This document shows positions 1 to 9,307 of a stretch of DNA of 64,000 nucleotides, one piece after another. Below the pieces are notes generated by a model. That model was not told the DNA's origin, did not search any database, and was given only the letters and a program-made list of their open reading frames with translations. This DNA is from Methylophilaceae bacterium (lineage in GTDB: Bacteria > Pseudomonadota > Gammaproteobacteria > Burkholderiales > Methylophilaceae). A program made the position numbers and the translations under genes. Position 1 is the stretch's first letter, and the number at the start of each line of letters is the position of its first letter. The stretch covers positions 30,009 through 94,008 of the forward strand of contig CANCPF010000005.1 of NCBI GenBank assembly GCA_947379975.1, read 5' to 3'.

Positions 1-591
1 TGGAAGGTTACATTAACCCCACACTACTCTTATATTCATGATTATATTGGCGCATCTAAAATTGGCACTTCTGGCATGATGATGGGCTCACGTCCATTAC
101 TCCAATTTGTGAATCAGGATGCACAAATTTACGGTTTAGAAGCAACGGCTAATACCACACTTTGGAACAATAGTGATTATGGACAAGGGGCTTTTAAAAG
201 TAATTTAGCTTGGACTCGCGGCGAGCGCGTTGGTAATGGAGAAAATTTGTACCATATCATGCCACTTAATATGCGCCTTGCCGTAGAACAAAACAAAGGC
301 GCTTGGACTAATGCGCTTGAAGTTGAGATGGTGAGTAATAAAACCCTAGTCGATAATAACCGCTTAGAACCAAAAACAGCGGGTTATGGCTTGCTAAATC
401 TTCGCGCTAGCTATCAGTTTAAAAATGCACGACTTGATTTGGCGGCCAATAACCTGTTTGATAAATACTATCAATTGCCTCTTGGCGGTGTCGACTACGC
501 TACTTGGAAGGCGAATGGCGGAATGGGCGCGATAGGTGCACTGCCAGGCATGGGCCGTTCTATCAATGTTGGGTTAACTGTAAATTACTAA
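1..591 (+). CDS. TonB-dependent outer-membrane receptor, C-terminal fragment
   Basis: The reading frame is open from the first base, so the gene starts upstream of the window; 196 residues are visible. Alternating polar and aromatic residues fit beta-barrel strands. The NNLFDKYY segment near the end is typical of the last strands of TonB-dependent receptors, and the protein ends in an aromatic residue (GLTVNY), the usual signal for outer-membrane barrel assembly. These receptors import siderophores, vitamins or metal complexes using TonB energy. The substrate cannot be told because the plug domain is missing. A classic iron or cobalamin role is only a guess. Confidence 0.85.
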   Translation, partial: WKVTLTPHYSYIHDYIGASKIGTSGMMMGSRPLLQFVNQDAQIYGLEATANTTLWNNSDYGQGAFKSNLAWTRGERVGNGENLYHIMPLNMRLAVEQNKGAWTNALEVEMVSNKTLVDNNRLEPKTAGYGLLNLRASYQFKNARLDLAANNLFDKYYQLPLGGVDYATWKANGGMGAIGALPGMGRSINVGLTVNY

Positions 592-613
592 GTTCAATAA
601 TAGTTTGCGTGGT

Positions 614-1588
614 CTAAACACCGCGCAAACTAATTTCCCCCGATAAAAAGCGTTGCTCGCCTTGCGCTGTTCTCACTAATAATATGCCGTCTTCCGCCAC
701 GTCTACGACGGTACCTACGGATTCACTCCCATCAGGATGTAGCATTTTTACAGCTTGCTGATGGTAGGCGTGATGTTTGGTCCATTCATCGCGTAATTGT
801 GCAAAACCATGTCGCTCAAAGTTGCTCAGCACTTCGGTTAAATTTTTAAGTAAAACGCCAAGCAATTCATTGGGGTTAATTGTTTGTGGAGAAGCGCTGG
901 CTAAATCTGTGGTGGGTTGATCAATCTGCTGTTTGATACTTTCTGGCAAGTTTAAGTTAATACCAATACCAATAACTGCGGCGCTGGGGCCTTCCATATC
1001 ACCTTGCAGTTCAATTAAGATGCCGGCTAATTTTTCGCGGCCAATTAGCACATCATTAGGCCATTTGAGTTGTGCTTGGCTAATGCCAAAGCTATGCAAC
1101 GCTCGCACCAACGCCACACCCACTGCTAAACTTAAGCCAGATAATGCCGAAGCGCCACATTGAAAGCGCCATAATAAGGAGAACGTTAAACTCGCGCCTA
1201 AGCCTGCTTGCCAAGTGCGACCACGCCTGCCGCGGCCATTGGTTTGTAAGTTGGCTGCAACACAAGTAGCTTGCGCATGCGCAATACTTATTTTTTTCAT
1301 TAGATAAGTATTGGTCGATTCTAGATGGTCATGAACTTCCACTTCTAGCAAAGTAGTCTGCTCGCCAACTGCATTTAAAATAGCTTGTTGGTCTAATAAT
1401 GTCACTGCTTGCGCTAGCTTATAGCCACGCCCACGCACTGAAAAAATATTGATGCCTAATATTTCAGCTTGTTTTATGGCGTTCCAAACCGTGGCGCGAC
1501 TGACTTTTAATTGCTGTGCTATCGTTTGGCCAGAATGGAACTTACCATCGCTGAGCAGTCTTAAAATAGGAAAAGTATGTGCGTTCAT
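614..1588 (-). CDS. birA: Bifunctional biotin--[acetyl-CoA-carboxylase] ligase / biotin operon repressor BirA
   Basis: 324 residues. Residues 1-55 form a winged-helix DNA-binding domain (QLKVSRATVWNAIKQ is the recognition region). The central ligase domain has the GRGRRGRTW adenylate loop near residue 120 and KWPND followed by EKLAGIL, the biotin and lysine-binding core. A small SH3-like C-terminal domain follows. It makes biotinyl-AMP and attaches biotin to the carboxyl carrier protein; with the HTH present it should also repress biotin genes. No biotin genes are next to it. It is convergent with the receptor gene on its left and divergent from glnS. Confidence 0.95.
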   Translation of the reverse strand: MNAHTFPILRLLSDGKFHSGQTIAQQLKVSRATVWNAIKQAEILGINIFSVRGRGYKLAQAVTLLDQQAILNAVGEQTTLLEVEVHDHLESTNTYLMKKISIAHAQATCVAANLQTNGRGRRGRTWQAGLGASLTFSLLWRFQCGASALSGLSLAVGVALVRALHSFGISQAQLKWPNDVLIGREKLAGILIELQGDMEGPSAAVIGIGINLNLPESIKQQIDQPTTDLASASPQTINPNELLGVLLKNLTEVLSNFERHGFAQLRDEWTKHHAYHQQAVKMLHPDGSESVGTVVDVAEDGILLVRTAQGEQRFLSGEISLRGV

Positions 1589-1746
1589 ATGGGTAAGAAT
1601 TTTAGCACAGGCAGCTAAATCTCATCGTAGACAATCAAATCAAAGGATATCAGCATCTATCAACGCAGTTGTGTAGAAGTGTTTGGCCTCAAACGTGTAA
1701 AATGAGCACTATTATTAACCTTAATTAAGTTAAAACCTCACAAATT

Positions 1747-3540
1747 ATGTCAGCAGAAAAAACACCTATTCCACTCGGTTCTAATTTTATCCGGGCGATT
1801 GTTGAAAAAGATATTGAGCAAGGTGCGTACAGCACGCGTAAATGGGCCGGCACACCAGGCGATGCCGCGCATCATGCCGCTGGTCAGCCTGACCCTGCTA
1901 AAATCCGCACACGTTTTCCGCCAGAACCGAACGGTTATCTGCATATTGGCCATGCCAAAAGTATTTTTTTAAACTTTGGCCTAGCGCGTGATTATGCTGG
2001 TGTTTGCCACTTTAGATTTGATGATACTAATCCAGAAAAAGAAAGCCAAGAATACGTTGATAGCATCAGTGATGCGGTTAAATGGCTAGGATTTAGCTGG
2101 GAGAATGTTGGCCCAGAACACAATCAAAACAGCATGTATTTTGCCAGTAACTATTTTGATTTAATGTACCGTGCGGCTGAAAGCTTAATCGAAAATGGTC
2201 ATGCTTATGTCGATAGCCAAACCGCTGAAGAAATGCGCATTATGCGCGGCACTCTAACAGAAGCAGGTAAAAATTCGCCTTGGCGTGATCGTACCGTGGC
2301 AGAAAACTTAAACTTATTCCGTGAAATGCGCGACGGCAAACATGCTGATGGCAGCTTGATTCTACGCAGTAAAATCGACATGGCTTCACCTAATATCAAT
2401 TTGCGCGACCCGGCTATTTACCGCATTAAGCGCGCGCATCACCATAATACTGGTGATAAATGGTGCATTTACCCAATGTACACATTCGCCCACCCGATTG
2501 AAGATGCGCTGGAGCAAATTACCCATTCAATTTGTACGCTAGAGTTTGAAGATCAACGCCCATTTTATGATTGGTTGTTAGGCCGCTTGGCCGAAGCTGG
2601 CATGTTGGCGCATCCACTTCCAAAACAATATGAGTTTGCCCGCTTAAACCTCACTTATGTCGTGCTGTCAAAACGTAAACTGATAGATTTGGTTGAAGAT
2701 AAACATGTAAGCGGCTGGGATGACCCGCGATTACCTACGCTAGCCGGCGCACGTCGCCGTGGTTATGTGGCAGACGGCTTTAAATTATTCACCGACCGTA
2801 TCGGTGTTTCAAAAGCCGATTCTTGGATTGAATACACAATATTAGAAGATTGTATGCGTGAGGTGCTGAATGAATCAGCCGAGCGCCGCATTGCCGTGTT
2901 AGACCCCATTAAATTGGTGATTGATAATTATGCAGTGGATGCCGACGGAAAATCACAGACCGAAGACTGCTTTGCGCCTAATCATCCGCTTAAACCCGAG
3001 TTAGGCAAACGAGTAGTGCCATTAAGCCGCGAACTATGGATAGAACGCGAAGACTTTATGGAAACGCCAAGCAAAGGTTTCTTTAGATTAGTGCCAGATG
3101 GCCTAGTGCGCTTGCGTTATGGCTACGTGGTGAAATGCACAGGCTTTGAAAAAGATGCCGCAGGCAAGGTTACAACCGTGCATTGTGAATATTTGCCCGA
3201 TACAAAATCCGGCACGCCAGGCTCAGATAGCATCAAAGTAAAAGGCAATATTCACTGGGTTTCAGTCGCACATGCCTATGAAACTGAAGTGCGTTTGTAT
3301 GACAGATTGTTTAAAGAAGCTCATCCGGGCGCGGGTGATAGAGATTATTTAAATGATATTAATCCTAATTCTGTGACCTTAATTACCGCACAATTAGAAC
3401 CTAGTTTGAAAGATGCAAATCCTGAAGATAGATTTCAGTTTGAGCGTCATGGCTATTTTGTGGCGGATAGAAAAGATAGTTTAGTAGGTAAGCCGGTGTT
3501 TAATAGAACTGTGACTTTGAGGGATGCTTGGCAGAAATAA
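1747..3540 (+). CDS. glnS: Glutaminyl-tRNA synthetase
   Basis: 597 residues, class I synthetase charging tRNA-Gln directly. The HIGH-type motif lies in PPEPNGYLHIGHAKS (about residues 58-72) and the KMSKS-type motif is VLSKRKL. The C-terminal half carries the anticodon-binding beta-barrels (VIDNYAVD onward; SVAHAYETEVRLYDRLF). Compared with the E. coli enzyme as remembered (554 residues), there is an extra stretch of about 20 residues (roughly 31-51, KWAGTPGDAAHHAAGQ region) just before the HIGH motif, plus smaller expansions later. It appears monocistronic. The 176 bases after it hold no clear gene. Confidence 0.97.
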   Translation: MSAEKTPIPLGSNFIRAIVEKDIEQGAYSTRKWAGTPGDAAHHAAGQPDPAKIRTRFPPEPNGYLHIGHAKSIFLNFGLARDYAGVCHFRFDDTNPEKESQEYVDSISDAVKWLGFSWENVGPEHNQNSMYFASNYFDLMYRAAESLIENGHAYVDSQTAEEMRIMRGTLTEAGKNSPWRDRTVAENLNLFREMRDGKHADGSLILRSKIDMASPNINLRDPAIYRIKRAHHHNTGDKWCIYPMYTFAHPIEDALEQITHSICTLEFEDQRPFYDWLLGRLAEAGMLAHPLPKQYEFARLNLTYVVLSKRKLIDLVEDKHVSGWDDPRLPTLAGARRRGYVADGFKLFTDRIGVSKADSWIEYTILEDCMREVLNESAERRIAVLDPIKLVIDNYAVDADGKSQTEDCFAPNHPLKPELGKRVVPLSRELWIEREDFMETPSKGFFRLVPDGLVRLRYGYVVKCTGFEKDAAGKVTTVHCEYLPDTKSGTPGSDSIKVKGNIHWVSVAHAYETEVRLYDRLFKEAHPGAGDRDYLNDINPNSVTLITAQLEPSLKDANPEDRFQFERHGYFVADRKDSLVGKPVFNRTVTLRDAWQK

Positions 3541-3716
3541 ATATTGGTGCAATCTCACGCTGCCTAGCCATTGCAACAAAGAAACTTGCTGAGCTTCTAG
3601 GAGCACATTATGTTGTTTATAGATTTCAGTTAATAAACCATCAAAATAGACATATATCAAATTGCATGATCATTTAAAGTGGTAATCTCAAAAATTAAAT
3701 ACATAAATTAAATCCT

Positions 3717-4946
3717 ATGCGCCGCATTCTTATTATTCTTGCCAGCATTGCTTTAATTGGTGCTACTTTTTGGTGGTTTAACCGCCCGCAGCCTGTAGTT
3801 GTGGCTCTGGTTGAGGTTGGCTTAGGCAAGGTTGAAGCCAGTGTGGCGAATACGCGGGCTGGAAGTGTAGAGGCTTGCCAGCGCACACGACTTTCGCCGA
3901 TTAGCGGTGGTCGCATTGCATTTCTTGGCATAAAGAAGGGTGATCAAGTTAAAAAAGGCCAAGTCTTATTGCGCTTATGGAACGATGATCAGCAAGCGCA
4001 AAGTAATCTCGCGCAAACGCAGGTGGCTAGCAGCCAAAAACGCATTATTGAAGCTTGCGCCATTGCCGATAACGCAGAACGTGATGCGGCGCGCATGGCT
4101 AAATTGCGAGCGCGCGGTTTTATTTCCGAAGGTGGTGAAGAAAAATCGCGTTACGAAGCACAATCTAGACGCGCGGCTTGTGATGGAGCACGTGCTGATG
4201 TGACACAAGCGTTAGCGCGTGTGAAAATTACCAAAGTAGAGCAGGATAGAACGGTGTTAGTTGCGCCCTTTGATGGCATTGTGGCGGACATTGTTGGTGA
4301 GCTTGGCGAATATACTACGCCTTCGCCGCCGGGTGTGGCAACGCCGCCAGCCATAGACCTTATTGATGATTCTTGCCTTTATATTAAGGCGCCTATGGAT
4401 GAAGTGGATGCGCCCAAAATTCATGTTGGTCAGTTCGCGCGTGTTTCTTTGGATGCGCTTCCTGGTAAACCGTTGGCTGGCCACGTGAAAAGGGTCGCAC
4501 CTTATGTAGTGGCGGTAGAAAAGCAGGCGAGAACGGTCGATGTGGAAGTTTCAATCGACAGCGGCGGTGATAGTGCAAGTGACAACAAGCGCTTACTGGT
4601 AGGCTACAGCGCAGACGTGGAAATTGTGCTGGATAGTCATGATAAGGTTTTGAGAATCCCCACTTCAACCTTACTTGAAGGTAATAAAGTGCTGATTTAT
4701 AAGGCGGATAGCAAAAAACTAGAAGAGCGCGCTATTCAGGTTGGAATTACTAATTGGGAATTCACTGAAGTGCTCAGTGGCCTCAAAAAAGGTGACCGTA
4801 TTGTAGCTTCGTTGGAGCGTGAAGGCGTAAAAGCGGGTGTTGTAGTTAAACCAGAAGGTAACGCTAAACCAGAAGGTAACGCTAAACCAGAAGATAAAGC
4901 TCAGCCAGCAATAAGCCCTAACGCAAAAACTAATAAAGCGAAATAA
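3717..4946 (+). CDS. HlyD/MacA-type periplasmic adaptor protein of an ABC efflux system
   Basis: 409 residues. An N-terminal membrane anchor (about residues 3-20, ILIILASIALIGATFWWF) is followed by a biotinyl-lipoyl-like domain, an alpha-helical hairpin (about 85-165) and beta-barrel domains, the layout of membrane fusion proteins. Immediately downstream come an ATPase and two permeases, so this should link an inner-membrane ABC exporter to an outer-membrane channel; no TolC-type gene is in the window. The C-terminus holds three tandem 6-residue repeats (KPEGNA, KPEGNA, KPEDKA) in a flexible Lys/Pro-rich tail. Substrate unknown; peptides, lipids or lipoproteins are possible. Confidence 0.9.
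   Translation: MRRILIILASIALIGATFWWFNRPQPVVVALVEVGLGKVEASVANTRAGSVEACQRTRLSPISGGRIAFLGIKKGDQVKKGQVLLRLWNDDQQAQSNLAQTQVASSQKRIIEACAIADNAERDAARMAKLRARGFISEGGEEKSRYEAQSRRAACDGARADVTQALARVKITKVEQDRTVLVAPFDGIVADIVGELGEYTTPSPPGVATPPAIDLIDDSCLYIKAPMDEVDAPKIHVGQFARVSLDALPGKPLAGHVKRVAPYVVAVEKQARTVDVEVSIDSGGDSASDNKRLLVGYSADVEIVLDSHDKVLRIPTSTLLEGNKVLIYKADSKKLEERAIQVGITNWEFTEVLSGLKKGDRIVASLEREGVKAGVVVKPEGNAKPEGNAKPEDKAQPAISPNAKTNKAK
4848..4901 (+). repeat. Three tandem 18-bp repeats in the adaptor gene
   Basis: Units at 4848-4865, 4866-4883 and 4884-4901 (AAACCAGAAGGTAACGCT; the third unit differs at three bases). In frame they encode KPEGNA/KPEGNA/KPEDKA near the C-terminus of the adaptor. Copy number can change by slippage without breaking the frame. 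Confidence 0.9.
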
Positions 4947-4952
4947 TTAACC

Positions 4953-5663
4953 ATGGCCGATAGCAAAAGCCTGATTGCACTTAAGGCTATAGATCGCACT
5001 TTTTATTTGGGCGATAGCCAAGTGTATGCTTTGCGTAATGTGAATTTGGACATCAATCCTGGCGAGTATATCGCTGTGATGGGCCCGTCTGGTTCAGGTA
5101 AGTCGACCTTGCTTAATCTGCTTGGCTTGTTAGATCGCCCAGATGCTGGAACTTATCAATTAGAAGGTCGTGATGTCACCACTTTGGCGCCAGATGAGCA
5201 GGCCAAAGTACGTAGCGAACGCATAGGATTTATCTTCCAAAGTTTTCATTTAGTACCGCGTTTAACGGCTGCAGCTAATATTGAGTTACCACTTATTTTG
5301 GCTGGCATGCCTGCTGCTGAGCGCACCAAACGTGTTGCGCAGGCGCTTAAAGAATATGGGCTGGTGGACAGGGCGCAACATCGACCAAACGAGCTTTCTG
5401 GCGGACAGCGCCAACGTGTCGCGATTGCCCGCGCTACTGTACAACGCCCGGCGGTTTTGTTGGCGGATGAGCCAACTGGTAATCTTGATCGCGTCACCGG
5501 AGAAGAGGTAGTGCGACTGTTAGAAGCACTCAATGCGCAAGGTATGACGCTTATTGTGGTCACCCACGACCATGCGCTGGGTGCTCGAGCAAGGCGCCAA
5601 ATAAAAATGGAAGATGGCGTTATTGTCAGTGACATTACGCATATGCCAGAGCAAGCGGGCTAG
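4953..5663 (+). CDS. ABC transporter ATP-binding protein (MacB/LolD family)
   Basis: 236 residues. Walker A is GPSGSGKST (about residue 44), the signature is LSGGQRQRV, Walker B is VLLADEPTGNLD, and the switch histidine is in VVTHDH. This is the stand-alone ATPase type that pairs with FtsX-like permeases and works by mechanotransmission across the envelope. It starts 6 bases after the adaptor stop, so the genes are clearly co-transcribed. In E. coli MacB the ATPase is fused to the permease; here they are separate. Confidence 0.95.
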   Translation: MADSKSLIALKAIDRTFYLGDSQVYALRNVNLDINPGEYIAVMGPSGSGKSTLLNLLGLLDRPDAGTYQLEGRDVTTLAPDEQAKVRSERIGFIFQSFHLVPRLTAAANIELPLILAGMPAAERTKRVAQALKEYGLVDRAQHRPNELSGGQRQRVAIARATVQRPAVLLADEPTGNLDRVTGEEVVRLLEALNAQGMTLIVVTHDHALGARARRQIKMEDGVIVSDITHMPEQAG

Positions 5664-5694
5664 CCCAAATGGGCAGGGTTCCGTTGAAAATGAC

Positions 5695-6903
5695 ATGAAA
5701 ATCATAGATACATTTCGCTACGCTAGAGATGCAGCCACCGGTACGCCGTTACGTACAGGCCTGTTGATTATAGCAATGTCTATAGGCGTGGCGGCCGTGG
5801 TAGTGCTTACGGCACTGGGCGATGGCGCGCGCCGTTATGTGGTGGGTGAGTTTTCTGCCATAGGCAGTAATTTGGTGATTGTATTACCAGGTCGCTCGGA
5901 AACTCGTGGCTTTAATCCAGCCAATTTAATTACCAGTACGCCGCGCGATTTAACGCTGGATGATGCAACCGCTTTGTTGCGCCTGCCAGGTGTAGAACGC
6001 ATTGCGCCTATTCTAATTGCCACCACTGAAATTAATGCTTCAGGCAAGCTACGTGAAGCCATGTTGCTGGGTACTAACTCTGATTATATTCGCGTGCGTA
6101 AACAAAAATTGGCGCTTGGACGCTTTTTAACCCAAGAAGACTTAGGTCACGGCGCTGCTGAGGTGGTGTTGGGTGCGGCCATTCGGCGGGAGATTTTTGG
6201 CACTACAAACCCTTTGGGTAAAACCGTGCGCGTTGGTGATAGGCGATTACGCGTTATCGGTGTGCTAAGCGAAGGCGGGCAGGGCATGGGCATGACTAGT
6301 GACGAACTGCTGATTGTGCCCGTCGCCACTGCGCAAGCCATGCTTAATAGCAATACTTTGTTCCGAATTTTAGTGGAGTCACGCAGTCGCGAGCAAATTG
6401 GTGAGGTTAAAGCGCGCGTATTGAAAATGATTACTCAGCGCCATGAAGGCGAAGAAGATGTCACAGTGATTACACAAGATGCGGTGTTAAAAACTTTCGA
6501 TAAAATCTTAAACGTGCTGACGCTTGGCGTTGCCGGTATCGCGGCCATAAGTTTGGCGGTTGCCGGTATTTTGGTGATGAATGTCATGCTTGTTTCCGTT
6601 ACGCAACGCACCGCGGAAATTGGCCTGCTTAAAGCATTAGGTGCGACATCTGCGTCTGTACGCCAATTGTTTATGGTTGAAGCGGTATTGTTATCAGTCA
6701 CAGGCGCAGTGGTTGGCATCGCTTTGGGTTATTTGGGGGCGGCAATATTACGTGATATATACCCTACGTTTCCAGCCTATCCGCCAATGTGGGCAGTACT
6801 GGCTGGCTTAGGTACTGCGCTGGTTTCAGGTTTAGTTTTTGGCGTAATGCCGGCACGTCACGCCGCGCAGTTAGATCCAATTCTAGCCTTGGCTAAGCGA
6901 TAA
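5695..6903 (+). CDS. ABC transporter permease, FtsX/MacB_PCD family (first of two)
   Basis: 402 residues from ATG 5695 (MKIIDTFRYARDAATG). An in-frame ATG at 5614 lies inside the ATPase gene and gives an N-terminus without membrane character, so the later start was chosen. A transmembrane helix near residues 20-45 is followed by a large periplasmic domain (about 50-270) and three C-terminal helices (GVAGIAAISLAVAGILVMNVM onward), the FtsX/MacB permease fold. A conserved EIGLLKALGAT coupling helix lies before the last helices. The following permease is homologous, so the exporter is probably a heterodimer. Confidence 0.92.
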   Translation: MKIIDTFRYARDAATGTPLRTGLLIIAMSIGVAAVVVLTALGDGARRYVVGEFSAIGSNLVIVLPGRSETRGFNPANLITSTPRDLTLDDATALLRLPGVERIAPILIATTEINASGKLREAMLLGTNSDYIRVRKQKLALGRFLTQEDLGHGAAEVVLGAAIRREIFGTTNPLGKTVRVGDRRLRVIGVLSEGGQGMGMTSDELLIVPVATAQAMLNSNTLFRILVESRSREQIGEVKARVLKMITQRHEGEEDVTVITQDAVLKTFDKILNVLTLGVAGIAAISLAVAGILVMNVMLVSVTQRTAEIGLLKALGATSASVRQLFMVEAVLLSVTGAVVGIALGYLGAAILRDIYPTFPAYPPMWAVLAGLGTALVSGLVFGVMPARHAAQLDPILALAKR

Positions 6904-6921
6904 TTATCTTGTGCGCTAATT

Positions 6922-8124
6922 ATGCTAATCGCTGATTCTACAAAATTTGCCCTGCAAGCCATTACCTCGCATCGCATGCGTAGTTTTTTAACCTTGCTTG
7001 GTATTGCCGTTGGTATTGCTGCCGTTATTTTACTGACCTCTATTGGTGAAGGCGTTCATCAATTTGTGTTGGCCGAATTCACGCAATTTGGCACCAATGT
7101 GATTGGTGTTTCTCCGGGTAAAGTTAAAACAGGCGGGCAACCGCCTACTGGCATTCCCACTACCGCGCGTTTGTTAACCATGGAAGATGCTAAATCACTT
7201 AAGCAACTACCTAATGTAACGGGCGCTTCGCCAACGGTGTGGGGAAATTCTGAGGTGGAAAGTAATGGTCGCTTAAGGCGTTCTACAATTTATGGTGTAG
7301 ATGCAGATTTCTTACATGTATTCAGTTCAACCGTACAAATCGGCAGCTTCCTACCCAAAGAAGGCGAAGGCAGTTCACGCGCGTTGGTGGTCTTGGGTAG
7401 CAAGTTGCGCCATGAGTTATTTGGCAGCATGAATCCTTTAGGCGCGCGGGTGCGCATCGGAGGTCTGCATTTTCGGGTCATCGGCGTCTTGGCAGCTAAA
7501 GGTCAATTTTTGGGGATTGATTTAGATGACACGGCTTTTATCCCTGCGGCACGTGCGCTAGAACTTTACAACCGCGAAGGCTTGATGGAAATTCATGTCA
7601 GTTACGCTGAAGGCATTTCGTCAGCCACAGTAGCCGCGGCTGTTAAGAACCAGTTGAAATTACGTCACGGCCATGAAGATTTTACCGTCATCACGCAGGA
7701 AGACATGCTCAAAACCTTATCGAATATTCTGAATATTTTAACCATGGCGGTGGGTGCGCTAGGCGGAATTTCTTTGCTGGTTGGTGCTGTAGGCATTGTT
7801 ACAATTATGACGATCTCAGTCACCGAGCGTACCAATGAAATTGGCTTGCTAGTAGCACTGGGTGCGCGTCGCAGTACTATATTATCTTTATTTTTGAGTG
7901 AATCTGTCATGCTGGCAGCACTGGGCGGCATGCTAGGTTTGTTGTTAGGTGCAGGCTTGGCGCAATTGCTGCGATTTTTATTACCAACCTTACCGGTACA
8001 TACGCCGTGGAGTTTTGCGATTGGCGCTTTGGTGATGTCTGCAGTTATTGGTTTGCTAGCTGGCGTGCTACCAGCAAGGAGCGCTTCAAGGTTAGATCCG
8101 ATAGAGGCGCTACGTGCAGAATAA
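6922..8124 (+). CDS. ABC transporter permease, FtsX/MacB_PCD family (second of two)
   Basis: 400 residues, starting 18 bases after the first permease. Same plan: helix at about 20-40, MacB-type periplasmic domain, three C-terminal helices (LTMAVGALGGISLLVGAVGIV onward), with the EIGLLVALGARRST coupling segment. Both permeases share motifs such as PLGxxVRxGxxxxRVIGVL and end in PARxAxxLDPIxAL, so they look like an old tandem duplication. With adaptor and ATPase they form one operon from 3717 to 8124. corA follows after only 6 bases and may be co-transcribed. Confidence 0.92.
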   Translation: MLIADSTKFALQAITSHRMRSFLTLLGIAVGIAAVILLTSIGEGVHQFVLAEFTQFGTNVIGVSPGKVKTGGQPPTGIPTTARLLTMEDAKSLKQLPNVTGASPTVWGNSEVESNGRLRRSTIYGVDADFLHVFSSTVQIGSFLPKEGEGSSRALVVLGSKLRHELFGSMNPLGARVRIGGLHFRVIGVLAAKGQFLGIDLDDTAFIPAARALELYNREGLMEIHVSYAEGISSATVAAAVKNQLKLRHGHEDFTVITQEDMLKTLSNILNILTMAVGALGGISLLVGAVGIVTIMTISVTERTNEIGLLVALGARRSTILSLFLSESVMLAALGGMLGLLLGAGLAQLLRFLLPTLPVHTPWSFAIGALVMSAVIGLLAGVLPARSASRLDPIEALRAE

Positions 8125-8130
8125 GCTATT

Positions 8131-9237
8131 ATGGAGAGTATGCGTAAACACAAAAAAAATCATTCAAAAAAAATAGGCATGCCGCCTGGATCACTTATTT
8201 ATGTAGGGAAGGCGGATAACGATGTAAGCCAATTACCTAAACCGACTATCAGCCTGCTTGAGTATGATGCCGCAGACTTTATTGAGCATACGCTTAGTAT
8301 TGATGACCTAGCCATACTAAATATTAGCGAAAGCGCGAATAAAAAATTCTGGCTGAATATTCACGGCGTGCATGATGTTGCGCTGATTAAACAAATCGGC
8401 GATTTATTTAATTTGCATCCGCTAGTGCAAGAAGACATTCTCAACACCCAGCAGCGACCAAAAATAGATGAATATGATGATTATTTATTTTTAGAAGCGC
8501 GCAGCTTTAAGTATGACCAAACCAATATGGCGGTAGATTCTGAGCAGATTAGCTTTGTGCTAGGCCGCAATTATTTGCTCACTTTTCAAGAATGCTCGAC
8601 CGGAATTTTTGAACCTGTACGTGGCCGTTTACGCGTGAGTCGCGCGCATATCCGTGAGCTTGGCGTCGATTATCTAGCCTACGCTTTGCTAGATAGCATC
8701 GTCGATAGATATTTTAAAGTGCTGGAAGATGTCGGCGACGATAGTGAGTCGCTGGAAGATATTTTGCTACACAAACCGACTAATATTGAACTACATAGTA
8801 TCCATCAGCTAAAACATGTGAGCATTGAGTTGCGCCGAGCTGTGTGGCCGCTACGTGAAGTGATTAATAATTTAACGCGCAATGAAAACGATTTTTTCAA
8901 GCCGACAACCATGCCTTATTTACGTGATGTATATGATCACACGGTTAATTTTATTGAATCGCTAGAATCAATTCGCGATTCACTCAGCGGCATGATGGAT
9001 ATTTACATGGCCAGCGTAAGTAATCGGGTAAATTTAGAAGTGCGCGCCTTAACCGTAGTCGCCATGCTGTTTATGCCAGCGACGCTGATTGCCGGGATTT
9101 TCGGCATGAATTTTCACGAAATGCCTTGGTTGGCAGAGAAAAATGGCTTTTGGTGGGCGATGGGCTTAATGATCAGTATCGCATCAGTGATGATTATGAT
9201 TTTTTGGCGCAGGCAATGGCTGAGTAGTAAAACTTAG
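8131..9237 (+). CDS. corA: CorA-family magnesium/cobalt transporter
   Basis: 368 residues. A long soluble N-terminal domain and helical stalk are followed by two C-terminal membrane helices. The diagnostic pore motif GMN is in GIFGMNFHEMPW just after the first helix (LTVVAMLFMPATLIAGIFGMN). Works as a homopentamer importing Mg2+ in the inner membrane. It starts 6 bases after the second ABC permease, but the link is probably only positional. A 9-bp hairpin follows the stop. Confidence 0.95.
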   Translation: MESMRKHKKNHSKKIGMPPGSLIYVGKADNDVSQLPKPTISLLEYDAADFIEHTLSIDDLAILNISESANKKFWLNIHGVHDVALIKQIGDLFNLHPLVQEDILNTQQRPKIDEYDDYLFLEARSFKYDQTNMAVDSEQISFVLGRNYLLTFQECSTGIFEPVRGRLRVSRAHIRELGVDYLAYALLDSIVDRYFKVLEDVGDDSESLEDILLHKPTNIELHSIHQLKHVSIELRRAVWPLREVINNLTRNENDFFKPTTMPYLRDVYDHTVNFIESLESIRDSLSGMMDIYMASVSNRVNLEVRALTVVAMLFMPATLIAGIFGMNFHEMPWLAEKNGFWWAMGLMISIASVMIMIFWRRQWLSSKT

Positions 9238-9243
9238 TAAGTC

Positions 9244-9271
9244 CGCCATTCCCAGCTAATGTGGAATGGCG
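9244..9271. terminator. Hairpin after corA (no U-tract)
   Basis: CGCCATTCC (9244-9252) pairs perfectly with GGAATGGCG (9263-9271) over a 10-base loop, only a few bases after the corA stop. There is no T-run on either side, so it may act as an RNA-end stabiliser or a weak terminator between the convergent corA and msrA. Confidence 0.5.
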
Positions 9272-9307
9272 ATCAGTGATGTGTCAATATAATAAACCCC
9301 AGTATTT

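Noticed and set aside
5246..5635. 129-codon minus-strand frame over the ABC ATPase
   Set aside because: Fully inside a gene with all ATPase motifs; no independent signals.
7665..8153. 162-codon minus-strand frame over the second permease
   Set aside because: Antisense to the conserved FtsX domain, with Ser/Ala-rich non-protein-like composition.
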